Assembly: GCA_000403475.2 (NCBI GenBank)
Contig: KE159795.1
Location: 1,581,189-1,645,188, forward strand
Direction: 5' to 3'
Length of the DNA stretch: 64,000 bases
Origin: Lachnospiraceae bacterium MD308
Lineage (GTDB): Bacteria > Bacillota > Clostridia > Lachnospirales > Lachnospiraceae
The notes below the pieces were generated by a model. That model made no database searches. It saw nothing but the letters and a program-made list of their open reading frames with translations, and had not been told where the DNA came from. Both the position numbers and the translations under genes were made by a program. Below are positions 7,143 through 16,770 of the stretch, one piece after another; the stretch's first letter is position 1; each line of letters starts with the position of its first letter.

Positions 7143-7592
7143 TTAACCTTGCTCGCTGTATTCTTTGAAAAACATCGTCAGGGCATCGAGTGTCTTGAAA
7201 AGAACAGGAAGCTCTTCTTCATTAAGTTTTTCACGAATTGCCATCGTCATCTTATGGTGATAATCTGCGTGATGGTTGTACGCCTTTACTCCCTTGTCCG
7301 TCAGCTTGACATAGACAACTCTTCTGTCTTCCTCACTCCGATAGCGCTGCACATATTTTTTCCGCACAAGGCTGTTCATGGCAGTAGTCAATGACCCGAC
7401 AGTAATACCCAGCCGCTTTGCGATAAAGGACATATTGTGCCCTTCACCGGTCCCAATTGCCTCGATGACATGCATATCCTTATTCGTAATATCCTTGAAA
7501 TCCTCTGTAATAATTGCTTTTCCTTCTAAGTCCCAGATTTCATTAATCAGATTTACCAGAATAAAATTAATCTTCTTATATGCGTTATCCAT
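7143..7592 (-). CDS. fabT: MarR-family regulator, FabT-like repressor of fatty acid synthesis
   Basis: 149 aa winged-helix protein with a MarR-type recognition segment (MSFIAKRLGITVGSLTTAMN, about residues 54-73) and the wing RSEEDRRVVYVKLTDKG. FabT represses type II fatty-acid genes with acyl-ACP as corepressor in streptococci. The call rests on its place at the 3' end of the fab operon and on two FabT-type palindromes at the fabH promoter. In streptococci fabT lies at the 5' side of the cluster; here it is last, 79 nt after the FabK-like flavoprotein. That gap contains a TATAAT (minus strand, 7629-7634), so it may also have its own promoter. Confidence 0.8.
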   Translation of the reverse strand: MDNAYKKINFILVNLINEIWDLEGKAIITEDFKDITNKDMHVIEAIGTGEGHNMSFIAKRLGITVGSLTTAMNSLVRKKYVQRYRSEEDRRVVYVKLTDKGVKAYNHHADYHHKMTMAIREKLNEEELPVLFKTLDALTMFFKEYSEQG

Positions 7593-7671
7593 ACCGCTAT
7601 CCTTTCATCTTACTTATGCCCCAAAGATATTATACCCTTTTTTTCGACAAATGCACATGAATTCTTACTTT

Positions 7672-8733
7672 TTACAGTAATTTTTTTAAATCGTCGATAA
7701 CTTCCTTCACAGTCTCTATCCGTTCCGCTTTGTACGCATTCGCGCCGCAGAACAGCAAAGCGTCCTCAATCTCGCCTTTTGCAGCGTGAATCAATGCATC
7801 CGTAATACAATAGGGAATCTGCGCGGGATTGCATCTGTGCAGGCACCGGTGACATGGACTATGGGGAATCTTCTCCCCTGCCGCCACCCGCTTTATCATC
7901 TCGTTGTTAATGGCCCGTCCCGGCATCCCTACCGGACTTTTCACAATGATGATGTCCTCTTTTTTTGCTTCTATGTAAGCATTTTTATAACGAATATCTG
8001 CATCGCACTCCTTAGTAGTTACGAACCTTGTCGCCACCTGGACTGCGTCCACTCCCAGCTCCATCGCTTCCCTTACCCTTTCCGGAGTGTCAATGCCTCC
8101 GCCAAGAGCTGTGGGAATCTTCTTTCCGTACTGTTCTTCGTACCCTTTCACCACCGCAAGAATCCGTTTTATTTCCTCTATATATACAGGAAAATCGTCA
8201 AATTCTGTAAGCTTTTCCCTGGCAAAGCCAAGATGCCCTCCCGCGTGAGGCCCTTCTATGACAAGAAGATCCGGAATCCGATTATACTTTTTATCCCAGT
8301 ATTTCAGAATGACCTTTGCAGATTTCTCCGTGGAGACAATGGGAGCAAGCTTCACCGGCGCGTCCTCGACGATACCCGGAAGGTCAGTGGGAAGACCCGC
8401 GCCGGACACGATAAGGTCCGCGCCGGCCTCCACTGCCGAACGAACATAATCTTCATAATGGCGCATAGCAACCATCAGATTGAATCCAATGACACCTTCC
8501 GGCGCGATAGCTCTTGCTTTCTCATATTCTTTTTTTATCGCCCTTAAGTTCGCTGCCTTCGTATCTGTGTCAAAATCGGGCTCTCTATAACCAATCTGGG
8601 CGGCAGAGATAATCCCTATGCCGCCCTCCAAAGCAACTGCCCCGGCAAGGCCTCCCAGACTGATTCCGATTCCCATACCGCCTTGAATAACCGGCACTTT
8701 TGCTTCTATATTTCCCATTTTCAGTGGTTTCAT
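7672..8733 (-). CDS. FabK-like / nitronate monooxygenase-family flavoprotein with a cysteine cluster
   Basis: 353 aa FMN-dependent TIM barrel of the NPD family: VIQGGMGIGISLGGLAGAVA at the N-terminus, IEGPHAGGHLG in the centre and ALGGGIDTPERV with VQVATRFV for phosphate binding. It is a second, divergent paralogue of FabK in the same operon. It differs in a C-terminal CX2CX3CX7C motif (C294, C297, C301, C309), which is absent from the FabK at 15813-16751 and could bind an iron-sulfur cluster or zinc. Possible roles are nitronate or alkyl-quinone oxidation, or a second enoyl reductase; the substrate cannot be read from sequence. A CAGGAG ribosome site precedes the ATG. Confidence 0.8.
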   Translation of the reverse strand: MKPLKMGNIEAKVPVIQGGMGIGISLGGLAGAVALEGGIGIISAAQIGYREPDFDTDTKAANLRAIKKEYEKARAIAPEGVIGFNLMVAMRHYEDYVRSAVEAGADLIVSGAGLPTDLPGIVEDAPVKLAPIVSTEKSAKVILKYWDKKYNRIPDLLVIEGPHAGGHLGFAREKLTEFDDFPVYIEEIKRILAVVKGYEEQYGKKIPTALGGGIDTPERVREAMELGVDAVQVATRFVTTKECDADIRYKNAYIEAKKEDIIIVKSPVGMPGRAINNEMIKRVAAGEKIPHSPCHRCLHRCNPAQIPYCITDALIHAAKGEIEDALLFCGANAYKAERIETVKEVIDDLKKLL

Positions 8734-8762
8734 TCTATTTTTCTCCTGCTCTATGCCTACAG

Positions 8763-10490
8763 TTACATATTACGGAAACGCATATAACGGTATTCAGTAA
8801 GTTCCTGTTCGCTCATCCTTCCATATTCTGACAGAAATCTTGCAATTTCTTCTCTCAGCGGACGGATAACCTGTTCGAAATTCTCCGCCGAAAAATCCTG
8901 CGGCTCCTCAAATACCTTCTCCACGATTCCCAGCTTACAGAGATCCTTTGCCGTCAGCCTCATCACCTCTGCCGCCTCTTTCGCTTTGCTGCTATCCTTC
9001 CAGAGAATGCTTGCAAAGCCTTCCGGAGAAAGGATAGAGTATACAGAATTTTCTAACATCCACACTTCGTCCGCCGTCGCCATGGCAAGTGCGCCGCCGC
9101 TGCCGCCTTCTCCGATAATAACGGAGAGCACCGGCACTTTAAGCGCGGACATCTCGTAGATGCTCTTGGCTATAGCTTCCCCCTGGCCCCGCTCCTCTGC
9201 CTCTAAGCCGCAGAATGCACCGGGAGTATCCACGAAACAGATGATTGGACGATGGAATTTTTCCGCCTGTTTCATCAGCCGCAGCGCCTTGCGGTAACCT
9301 TCCGGGGAGGGCATACCGAAATTCCTCTCGATATTTTCCTTCGTGTTTGTTCCCTTCGCCTGGGCAATGACTGTAACCGGCACACCGGCAAATCTTGCCA
9401 CACCGCCGATTACTGCATGATCGTCTTTAAAGAACCGGTCCCCGTGAAATTCTATAAAATCTGTAAATAATCTTTCGATATAATCACTTCCTACCGGACG
9501 ATCCTGCATACGTGAAAGCATTACCCGATCCCATGCGGAGAGATTTTCTGCCGACGGCACTTCCTCATCCGCGGCTCCATGCTCGACGTCATTTCTCGAT
9601 AACGTCTGCATTCTCTCTGTGTCACAGCCGCTATCTTTATGGAGCTTCAATATATTAGCCAAAGTTGCCTTAAGCTCACTTCTTTCTACAATCCCGTCGA
9701 GAAAGCCGTGGTCTAACAGGAATTCTGACCGCTGAAAGCCTTTCGGGAGCTTCTGGCCAATGGTCTGCTCTATTACCCTTGGGCCTGCAAACCCTATCAA
9801 TGCCTTTGGCTCCGCAAGGATGATATCACCGAGCATTGCAAAACTTGCTGTCACTCCGCCTGTTGTCGGATCTGTAAGAACACTGATGTAGAGAAGCCCC
9901 GCATCGCTGTGGCGCTTTAAAGCCGCCGACGTTTTTGCCATCTGCATAAGAGATGTAATACCTTCCTGCATCCGCGCTCCACCGGAACAGGCAAAGAGAA
10001 TCACGGGCAAACGCTCTTTTGTCGCACGCTCCACAGCCCTCGCTACTTTTTCTCCGACCACTTCTCCCATACTCGCCATGAGAAATCTGCCGTCACAGAC
10101 GCCGATTACCGTTTCCGTACCGTCAATCTTTACCTTTCCGGTAATGACTGCCTCGTCAAGCCCGGTCTTCTCCTTAAGTCCCTCAAGTTTCTCAATATAC
10201 CCTTTATACTCAAGAGGATTCTTTGTCTCAAGCCCTCTGTCCCATTCTTCAAAGGTTCCCTCGTCCGCCACAAACTCTATTCTGCGGTATGCGTGCATAC
10301 GGAAATACCCGCCGCATTTCGGGCAGATATAGGCATCCTTTTTTACATCCTCTGCAATAATGGCCGCCCCGCATTTGTTGCATTTTCGAAGAAGACCCTC
10401 GGGAACCTCCGGGCGAACAGTCTCCGTCCTGTATTCACTTCGTCTCAGTGTAGAATATTTTGTCTTCTTGAACATATTATCCAGCTTCAT
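8763..10490 (-). CDS. accDA: Fused acetyl-CoA carboxylase carboxyltransferase beta-alpha (AccD-AccA)
   Basis: 575 aa. The N-terminal half is AccD with a zinc ribbon (C37, C40, C56, C59) and the crotonase-like core; [11 protein letters not shown] is visible near residue 165. The C-terminal half, from about residue 315, is AccA, including [20 protein letters not shown] and [11 protein letters not shown]. coli and most bacteria encode the two as separate chains of roughly 300 aa, so this is a natural fusion with no stop or frameshift between them. It transfers the carboxyl group from biotin-BCCP to acetyl-CoA to give malonyl-CoA. It lies directly after accC. Confidence 0.95.
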   Translation of the reverse strand: MKLDNMFKKTKYSTLRRSEYRTETVRPEVPEGLLRKCNKCGAAIIAEDVKKDAYICPKCGGYFRMHAYRRIEFVADEGTFEEWDRGLETKNPLEYKGYIEKLEGLKEKTGLDEAVITGKVKIDGTETVIGVCDGRFLMASMGEVVGEKVARAVERATKERLPVILFACSGGARMQEGITSLMQMAKTSAALKRHSDAGLLYISVLTDPTTGGVTASFAMLGDIILAEPKALIGFAGPRVIEQTIGQKLPKGFQRSEFLLDHGFLDGIVERSELKATLANILKLHKDSGCDTERMQTLSRNDVEHGAADEEVPSAENLSAWDRVMLSRMQDRPVGSDYIERLFTDFIEFHGDRFFKDDHAVIGGVARFAGVPVTVIAQAKGTNTKENIERNFGMPSPEGYRKALRLMKQAEKFHRPIICFVDTPGAFCGLEAEERGQGEAIAKSIYEMSALKVPVLSVIIGEGGSGGALAMATADEVWMLENSVYSILSPEGFASILWKDSSKAKEAAEVMRLTAKDLCKLGIVEKVFEEPQDFSAENFEQVIRPLREEIARFLSEYGRMSEQELTEYRYMRFRNM

Positions 10491-10519
10491 ACATTTTCAC
10501 CTTTTCTGATTACAACAAG

Positions 10520-11878
10520 TTATTTTATGGCTGTTCTGAATTTCTCGATAAATTCAATATCTATATCCCCGGCGATATAATCCGGGTGATTCAAAATCTC
10601 ATACTGGTAATCCACATTCGTCTCAATGCCTTCGATGATAATCTCACCCAGAGCACTGCGCATCTTCGCGATCGCTTCCTTCCGGTTCTTCGCCCACACA
10701 ATAAGCTTTGCCACCATGGAGTCATAGTAAGGCGGAATCGTATACCCGCTGTAGATGGCGGAATCAATCCTTATTCCCTTGCCGCCCGGAAGGTACATAT
10801 CCTTTACTGTTCCGGGCGAAGGCCGGAATCCCTTGGCAGGATTCTCTGCATTAATCCGGCACTCTATGGAATGTCCGGAAAGATGCACATCCTCTTGACT
10901 GTAGGAAAGCTTTTTACCGGATGCAATCCGGATCTGCTCTTTCACTAAATCAATTCCCGTCACCCACTCAGTCACCGGATGCTCTACCTGAATTCTTGTG
11001 TTCATCTCCATAAAATAGAAGTTATTGTTTTTCTCAAGAAGGAACTCAATCGTTCCCGCATTGACATATCCGGCTGCCTTTGCCGCCTTTACCGCCGCTT
11101 CGCCCATTCTCCTGCGAAGCTCGTCATCAAGAGCTGCAGACGGGGATTCCTCTATCATCTTCTGATGATTGCGCTGTACGGAACAGTCACGCTCCCCGAG
11201 ATGAATTACATTTCCGAAAGAATCCGCGAGAATCTGAAACTCAATATGCCTCGGGCGCTGCACAAAATGTTCAATGTACATCGTATTATCCCCGAACGCC
11301 ATCTGCGTCTCCTTCTGGGCGGTCATAAAGCTTGATTCGAACTCTTCCGGCGTATTCGCCACACGCATGCCCTTGCCGCCGCCGCCAAGCGCCGCTTTTA
11401 CGATAACCGGATAGCCTATTTTATCGGCAGCTTCTTTTCCCGACTGTGCATCATAAATCGGCTCTGTAGTTCCCGGAATAACCGGAACCCCTGCCGCCAC
11501 CATCGTATTTCTCGCCTCCTGCTTGTTGCCGAGGCGGGCGATTACATCAGAATCCGGCCCGATAAAGGTAATGTTGCACTGCTCGCACAGCTCTGCAAAT
11601 TTACTGTTTTCCGACAAAAACCCAAAGCCCGGATGGATTGCATCTGCTCCTGTAATTATTGTAGCGCTGATGATACGGTCCATACTCAAATAGCTCTCCG
11701 ATGAGGGCGCAGGCCCGATACAGACTGCCTCGTCCGCAAGCTTTGTGTGAAGCGCCTCTCTGTCAGCCTCCGAGTATACGGCGACTGTCTCGATTCCCAT
11801 CTCCCGGCAGGCGCGGATAATGCGTACCGCAATCTCTCCCCGATTGGCGATTAATATCTTTTTTATCATCTCTGTCAC
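10520..11878 (-). CDS. accC: Acetyl-CoA carboxylase biotin carboxylase subunit
   Basis: 452 aa, full length for AccC. It starts KKILIANRGEIAVRIIRACR, has the ATP-grasp glycine loop ALGGGGKGMRV, FIGP, and EMNTRIQVEHPVTE with the catalytic glutamate and arginine. It carboxylates biotin on AccB using ATP and bicarbonate. The start codon immediately follows the fabZ stop on the minus strand, so the two are coupled. Confidence 0.97.
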   Translation of the reverse strand: MTEMIKKILIANRGEIAVRIIRACREMGIETVAVYSEADREALHTKLADEAVCIGPAPSSESYLSMDRIISATIITGADAIHPGFGFLSENSKFAELCEQCNITFIGPDSDVIARLGNKQEARNTMVAAGVPVIPGTTEPIYDAQSGKEAADKIGYPVIVKAALGGGGKGMRVANTPEEFESSFMTAQKETQMAFGDNTMYIEHFVQRPRHIEFQILADSFGNVIHLGERDCSVQRNHQKMIEESPSAALDDELRRRMGEAAVKAAKAAGYVNAGTIEFLLEKNNNFYFMEMNTRIQVEHPVTEWVTGIDLVKEQIRIASGKKLSYSQEDVHLSGHSIECRINAENPAKGFRPSPGTVKDMYLPGGKGIRIDSAIYSGYTIPPYYDSMVAKLIVWAKNRKEAIAKMRSALGEIIIEGIETNVDYQYEILNHPDYIAGDIDIEFIEKFRTAIK

Positions 11879-12307
11879 CTATCCAATCATAAATGTAAGC
11901 TCTGCACTGACAACGACTTTTCCGTCTACGCTGGCAACCGCCTCTCCGATACCAAGCGGGCCTTTTTGCCGGATGATCTTTGTCTCAAGGCGCACCTTAT
12001 CGCCCGGAACAATCTTTCCTTTAAACTTACACTTGTTGATTCCGCCGAAATACGCAGTCTTCCCCTTGTTCTCTTCCTGGCTTAATATAGCTACCGCACC
12101 GGCCTGCGCCAGTGCTTCCACTGTAAGCACTCCCGGCATCACCGGCTCCTTCGGGAAATGACCTGCAAAGAATTCTTCTCTGTAAGAAACACATTTATAA
12201 CCAACCGCATACTGTCCCGGCTCGTAATCCTCGATATAATCAAGCAGCAGAAACGGATGCCTGTGAGGGATGATGTTCTTGATTTCATTAATATCTAAAT
12301 GCTTCAT
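11879..12307 (-). CDS. fabZ: 3-hydroxyacyl-ACP dehydratase FabZ
   Basis: 142 aa hot-dog fold. The active-site motif is GHFPKEPVMPGVLTVE with H50 and E64. It dehydrates 3-hydroxyacyl-ACP to trans-2-enoyl-ACP. The FabZ active-site pattern and length fit better than FabA. No separate FabA or FabM isomerase is seen in this operon, so the origin of unsaturated fatty acids is not explained here. It lies between accB and accC. Confidence 0.96.
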   Translation of the reverse strand: MKHLDINEIKNIIPHRHPFLLLDYIEDYEPGQYAVGYKCVSYREEFFAGHFPKEPVMPGVLTVEALAQAGAVAILSQEENKGKTAYFGGINKCKFKGKIVPGDKVRLETKIIRQKGPLGIGEAVASVDGKVVVSAELTFMIG

Positions 12308-12324
12308 GTCTAAAGATACCTCTC

Positions 12325-12804
12325 TTATCTCAGTCTGAACAGCGGCTGGTTGTACTCTACCGGCTTGCCGTTCTCTACCAGAACTTCCTCAATCACGCCG
12401 TCATATTCGCTCTCAATCTCGTTCATCAGCTTCATGGCCTCCACGATTGCAAGCGTCTGGCCCTTTTTCACTGTATCGCCTACCGCTACAAATGGCTCGG
12501 CGTCCTCGGCGGGTGCTGCGTAGAATGTGCCGACCAAAGGAGACAAAACTAATTTCCCTCCTGTCTTTACGCTGCCCTCATCCGCCTTTTGGGCTGCCGG
12601 GCTTTGCACTTCCTGGGTCTGGACTACAGCTGTACTCTGGATGTTCTGTACATCGGCCCCTGCCACATTTACCACCGGCACTGCGCTTTGTATCTCTTTT
12701 CCAAGCTTTATCTTCATGCCCTTTTCTTCATACTGGAAGCTGGTCAGTCCTGACGCTGACACAGTTTCTATTAATTTAATGAGATGTTCAAATTCCATAT
12801 TCAA
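12325..12804 (-). CDS. accB: Biotin carboxyl carrier protein
   Basis: 159 aa. The C-terminal biotinyl domain carries EAMKLMNE with the biotin-accepting K125. The preceding segment (about 45-80) is a flexible Ala/Val/Gln/Ser-rich linker. This is the mobile arm of acetyl-CoA carboxylase between AccC and AccDA. The gene is 9 nt after fabF. Confidence 0.96.
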   Translation of the reverse strand: MNMEFEHLIKLIETVSASGLTSFQYEEKGMKIKLGKEIQSAVPVVNVAGADVQNIQSTAVVQTQEVQSPAAQKADEGSVKTGGKLVLSPLVGTFYAAPAEDAEPFVAVGDTVKKGQTLAIVEAMKLMNEIESEYDGVIEEVLVENGKPVEYNQPLFRLR

Positions 12805-12813
12805 ATTTCTCCT

Positions 12814-14055
12814 CTATGCTTCGTACTTCTTCAAAAGTAAAGTTGCATTGTGTCCGCCGAATCCAAGGGAATTGGTAAGCACATAATGAATGTCCTTTTC
12901 AACCGGCGCGCCGATGGCATAATTCAAGTCACACTCTTCGGGGTCAACATCTTTCGTCCCTACTGTCTGGTGGATAAAACCGTCCTCTATAGACTTCACG
13001 CAGACGATAAATTCTACGCCGCCTGCCGCTCCGAGAAGATGGCCGATCATGGATTTGGTTGAATTAATTACTACATCCTTTGCTGCGTCTCCAAGAACAA
13101 GATGAATCGCCCTTGTCTCGAATAGATCATTGTGGTGGGTGCTGGTTCCGTGTGCATTGATATAATCCACCTCTGACGGTGAGATTTTGCCCTCCTCGAT
13201 GGCAAGGCTCATGGCTTTAGCCGCACCGCTGCCGTCTTCTGCAGGAGAAGTGATATGGTACGCATCTCCCGTCGCGCCGTATCCGACAACCTCTGCATAA
13301 ATCTTAGCGCCTCTTGCCTTCGCATGCTCCAGCTCCTCTAATACAACCACTCCGGCTCCCTCGCCCAGCACAAAGCCGTCTCTCGCCTTGTCAAAAGGAA
13401 TAGACGCCCGCTTTGGGTTCTGGGAAGTGGAAAGTGCGGTAAGTCCTGTAAATCCTGCTACTCCGGTAGGGCAGATACAGCTTTCGCAGCCTCCTGCTAT
13501 CATAATATCCGCATCATCATACTGGATTGCGCGGAAAGCATCTCCGATTGAATTGGTTCCGGATGCACAGGCTGTCACTACATCCGTACATTTTCCCCTA
13601 AATCCAAGCTGGATGGATATATTTCCTGCCGCCATATTGGAAATCATCAGCGGAACCATCAGCGGATGTACCTTTCCCGGCCCTTTTGTCTGAATCTTCG
13701 TATATTCCCGCTCTACTGTCTCAAGGCTTCCGATTCCGGAGCCAACGATGACGCCTGCGCGAAACGGATCTTCCTTTTCAATGTCAAGCCCTGAATCTTC
13801 ATAAGCTTCCTTCGCCGCTGCAACTGCATACTGGGCAAATGGCTCCATCCTCTTTGCCGCTTTGGCATCCATATAGTCCTTTGGATTGAAGTCTTTCACC
13901 TCTGCCGCCAGCTTTACTTTATAATCAGCAGTATCAAATCTGGTAATCTCCCCGATTCCTACTTTTCCTTCTTTAATTCCGCTCCAGAACTGCTCCACTG
14001 TATTGCCAATCGGCGTTACGGCTCCAAGTCCTGTCACTACTACTCGTCTCTTCAT
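12814..14055 (-). CDS. fabF: Beta-ketoacyl-ACP synthase II
   Basis: 413 aa from the ATG at 14055, which has AAGGAG 9 nt upstream and begins MKRRVVVTGLGAVTPIG. An ATG 45 nt further upstream would add an unrelated arginine-rich tail. The condensing-enzyme triad is visible: C163 in TACASGTNS, a His in INAHGTSTHHND and a His in IGHLLGAAG. It elongates acyl-ACP with malonyl-ACP. Confidence 0.97.
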   Translation of the reverse strand: MKRRVVVTGLGAVTPIGNTVEQFWSGIKEGKVGIGEITRFDTADYKVKLAAEVKDFNPKDYMDAKAAKRMEPFAQYAVAAAKEAYEDSGLDIEKEDPFRAGVIVGSGIGSLETVEREYTKIQTKGPGKVHPLMVPLMISNMAAGNISIQLGFRGKCTDVVTACASGTNSIGDAFRAIQYDDADIMIAGGCESCICPTGVAGFTGLTALSTSQNPKRASIPFDKARDGFVLGEGAGVVVLEELEHAKARGAKIYAEVVGYGATGDAYHITSPAEDGSGAAKAMSLAIEEGKISPSEVDYINAHGTSTHHNDLFETRAIHLVLGDAAKDVVINSTKSMIGHLLGAAGGVEFIVCVKSIEDGFIHQTVGTKDVDPEECDLNYAIGAPVEKDIHYVLTNSLGFGGHNATLLLKKYEA

Positions 14056-14130
14056 CCTGCTTCTCCTTCCTTGCAATCTGTCTGCGGACCGATTCTGCAT
14101 CTGTCTGCAGGCCCTTTTGCTTCCCCGTCT

Positions 14131-14871
14131 CTACATTGCCATGCCGCCGTCTACGTGAAGCACCTGCCCGGTAATATACTCTGCTTCCTCGGAAGCTAAA
14201 AACGCTGCCGCTGCCGCTACATGCTCCACCTGTCCGAACTTTCCGAGAGGAATCTGAGAAACCGTCGCTTCCTTCACCTTCTCCGGCAAAATCTTTGTCA
14301 TATCTGTCTCGATAAATCCCGGCGCTATGGCGTTAACTGTGACTCCTCTGGAAGCAAGCTCTCTTGCCGCCGCCTTGGTAAGACCGATGATTCCGGCCTT
14401 TGACGCCGCGTAATTGGCCTGCCCTGCGTTGCCTGTCACGCCTACGACAGATGCCATATTGATAATGCGCCCCTTGCGCTGCTTTAGCATCTGTCTGCTG
14501 GCAAACCGAATCGTGTTGAAAGCTCCCTTAAGGTTTGTCTTAAGCACCTTGTCAAAGTCTTCCTCCGACATCTTCATCAAAAGGCCGTCCCTGGTGATTC
14601 CGGCGTTATTAACGAGGATATCTATCTGGCCGTATTCCTTAATTATCTCCGCAATAAATCCCTCGCATTTTCCATAATCAGACACGTCGCACTGACAGAT
14701 GTCTGCACGACCGCCCGCGGCTTCAATCTCCTGTTTTACTTCAAGGGCTTTTTCCTCTGAGCCATTATAGTTTACAATAACTGCCGCGCCCTCCGAAGCC
14801 AGCTTAAGAGCAATCGCCCTGCCGATTCCTCTGGACGCTCCGGTTACAACTGCAATCTTTCCTGTCAACAT
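14131..14871 (-). CDS. fabG: 3-oxoacyl-ACP reductase FabG
   Basis: 246 aa short-chain dehydrogenase: TGASRGIGRAIA at 10-21 for NADPH, NNAG at 88-91, catalytic S141, Y154 and K158 (YAASK), and the C-terminal ITGQVLHVDGGMAM. It reduces 3-oxoacyl-ACP. Position between fabD and fabF supports the fatty-acid role over generic SDR activity. Confidence 0.96.
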   Translation of the reverse strand: MLTGKIAVVTGASRGIGRAIALKLASEGAAVIVNYNGSEEKALEVKQEIEAAGGRADICQCDVSDYGKCEGFIAEIIKEYGQIDILVNNAGITRDGLLMKMSEEDFDKVLKTNLKGAFNTIRFASRQMLKQRKGRIINMASVVGVTGNAGQANYAASKAGIIGLTKAAARELASRGVTVNAIAPGFIETDMTKILPEKVKEATVSQIPLGKFGQVEHVAAAAAFLASEEAEYITGQVLHVDGGMAM

Positions 14872-14899
14872 CTGTTTTCCCTTTCTGCAGCTATCCGTC

Positions 14900-15820
14900 T
14901 TAACTAAGCGCGGATACTGTCTTATCTACATCTTCCCACGCCGCGATATTGAATACCTTCACATCACGGTTAATCTTTTTCATGAATCCCGCCAGTGTCT
15001 TGCCCGGGCCAATCTCCACGAATGTATCCGCACCCCCGGTAATGAGATATTCCATGCTCTGCATCCAGCGCACCGGAGAGCTTACCTGTCTTGCCAAAAG
15101 TCCCCTTGCCTCATTGATGTCGGTTACTTCCTTTGCATTGACATTGGTGACATAAGGGATATCAAGCGGACGCATCTCTATATGTCCAAGCTCTTTTCTA
15201 AGTTCTTCTCCCGCCGGAAGAAGCATCGGAGAATGGAACGGCCCGCTGACATTAAGCATAACTGTCCTCTTTGCCCCTGCTTCTTTGAGCGCTGCCGCAG
15301 CCGTCTCTACCGCCGCCTTTTCTCCGGTGATGACAATCTGTCCCGGACAGTTATAGTTCGCCACCGAGACGCCTTCAATATCCTTGATCACCTGATCAAT
15401 CTTTTCTGCATCCATTGCCATAACGGCACACATAGCTCCCTCGCCTGCCGGTACGGTATTTTGCATCAGGATTCCTCTTTTTCTGACCAAACGTATAGCA
15501 TCCAGCTCCTTCATGCCGCCCGCTGCCGCGATCGCCGCATACTCTCCAAGACTGAGCCCCGCTGTGATGTCTGCCTTAAGTCCGGCTTCTTTTGCCACTC
15601 TTGTCATAGCAAGGCAGGTGGTCACAAGGGCCGCCTGCGTGTATTCTGTTAGGTCGAGCTTATCATTCTCTTCAAAACAAAGCGCCTTCATGTCAAGGCC
15701 CAACGCCTCAGATGCCTCATCGTAAAGTTCCTTAGCTAACGGGCTGTTTTCGTAAAAATCTTTTCCCATCCCTGCCTTTTGGGCGCCCTGTCCCGGATAA
15801 AGAAATACTATCTTACTCAT
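14900..15820 (-). CDS. fabD: Malonyl-CoA:ACP transacylase
   Basis: 306 aa. GQGAQKAGMGKD at the N-terminus, the nucleophile S90 in GLSLGEYAA and H196 in GPFHSPML form the transacylase site. It loads malonyl groups onto ACP. The start overlaps the fabK stop by 8 nt, implying coupling. Confidence 0.97.
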   Translation of the reverse strand: MSKIVFLYPGQGAQKAGMGKDFYENSPLAKELYDEASEALGLDMKALCFEENDKLDLTEYTQAALVTTCLAMTRVAKEAGLKADITAGLSLGEYAAIAAAGGMKELDAIRLVRKRGILMQNTVPAGEGAMCAVMAMDAEKIDQVIKDIEGVSVANYNCPGQIVITGEKAAVETAAAALKEAGAKRTVMLNVSGPFHSPMLLPAGEELRKELGHIEMRPLDIPYVTNVNAKEVTDINEARGLLARQVSSPVRWMQSMEYLITGGADTFVEIGPGKTLAGFMKKINRDVKVFNIAAWEDVDKTVSALS

Positions 15821-16751
15821 AAAAACCCTTTCCTCCGATAATCTCGTCTGTTTCTTTTATTAATTTATCAATCAGTTCCTTACAGGACATCTTACTCTTT
15901 ACCATGCCGGCAATCTGTCCTGCCATGACACTTCCGTTTACTACGTCGCCGTCCACGACAGCCCGCCGTAAGCCTCCGAGTGTCAAATGTTCCAACTCTT
16001 CAAAGCTTGCGCCTTTATTTTCTAATTCAATGTACTGTTTTGTCATCTCATTGCGAAGTGCCCTGACCGGATGTCCGGTAGTCCTTCCCGTCACCCTTGA
16101 GTCAATGTCTCTCGCCTTGATGATTCTTTCCTTGTAGTTGTCATGTACCTGAGATTCCTCCGTCACTACGAAGTGCGTCCCCATCTGTACACCCTTAGCT
16201 CCCAGCATAAATGCTGCTGCGATTCCTCTTCCGTCTGCGATTCCACCTGCCGCGATCACCGGTATGTTCACCGCATCCGCAACCTGCGGGACGAGTACCA
16301 TTGTCGTACTCTCTCCGATATGTCCTCCGGCCTCACAGCCTTCGGCTACTACTGCGTCTGCTCCGCTTCTTTCCATACGTTTTGCAAGTGCGACAGAAGC
16401 AACTACCGGAATGACCTTCACTCCTGCCTCTTTCCACATCTTCATATACTTCTCAGGATTTCCGGCCCCGGTCGTAACAACCTTGACGCCTTCCTCTGCG
16501 ACGATTTCTGCAACCTCATCTGCATATGGGCTCATAAGCATAATGTTAACCCCAAACGGTTTATCTGTCAGTTCTTTTGCCTTCTTAATCTGCTCTCTCA
16601 CCCAGTCAGCCGGAGCGCTGGCAGCACCGATAAGCCCAAGTCCTCCTGCATTCGACACTGCCGATGCGAGGTGATATTCGGCTACCCATGCCATACCGCC
16701 CTGAATAATCGGATATTCAATTCCAAGTAATTTGGTCACTTCTGTCTGCAT
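15813..16751 (-). CDS. fabK: Enoyl-ACP reductase FabK (flavin-dependent)
   Basis: 312 aa FMN TIM barrel: YPIIQGGMAWVAEYHLASAV at 14-33, VVAEGCEAGGHIG in the centre and IPVIAAGGIADGRGIAAAFM for phosphate binding. Placement between acpP and fabD is the standard FabK position in streptococcal and clostridial fab operons. It performs the last reduction of each cycle with NAD(P)H and FMN in place of FabI, which confers intrinsic resistance to triclosan-type FabI inhibitors (family knowledge). Confidence 0.94.
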   Translation of the reverse strand: MQTEVTKLLGIEYPIIQGGMAWVAEYHLASAVSNAGGLGLIGAASAPADWVREQIKKAKELTDKPFGVNIMLMSPYADEVAEIVAEEGVKVVTTGAGNPEKYMKMWKEAGVKVIPVVASVALAKRMERSGADAVVAEGCEAGGHIGESTTMVLVPQVADAVNIPVIAAGGIADGRGIAAAFMLGAKGVQMGTHFVVTEESQVHDNYKERIIKARDIDSRVTGRTTGHPVRALRNEMTKQYIELENKGASFEELEHLTLGGLRRAVVDGDVVNGSVMAGQIAGMVKSKMSCKELIDKLIKETDEIIGGKGFYE

Positions 16752-16770
16752 TTTTAAAACCTCTCTTTTC

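Noticed and set aside
14056-14100. Longer N-terminus of FabF starting at 14100
   Set aside because: The extra 15 residues are unlike any FabF, and the ATG at 14055 has a strong ribosome site directly upstream.
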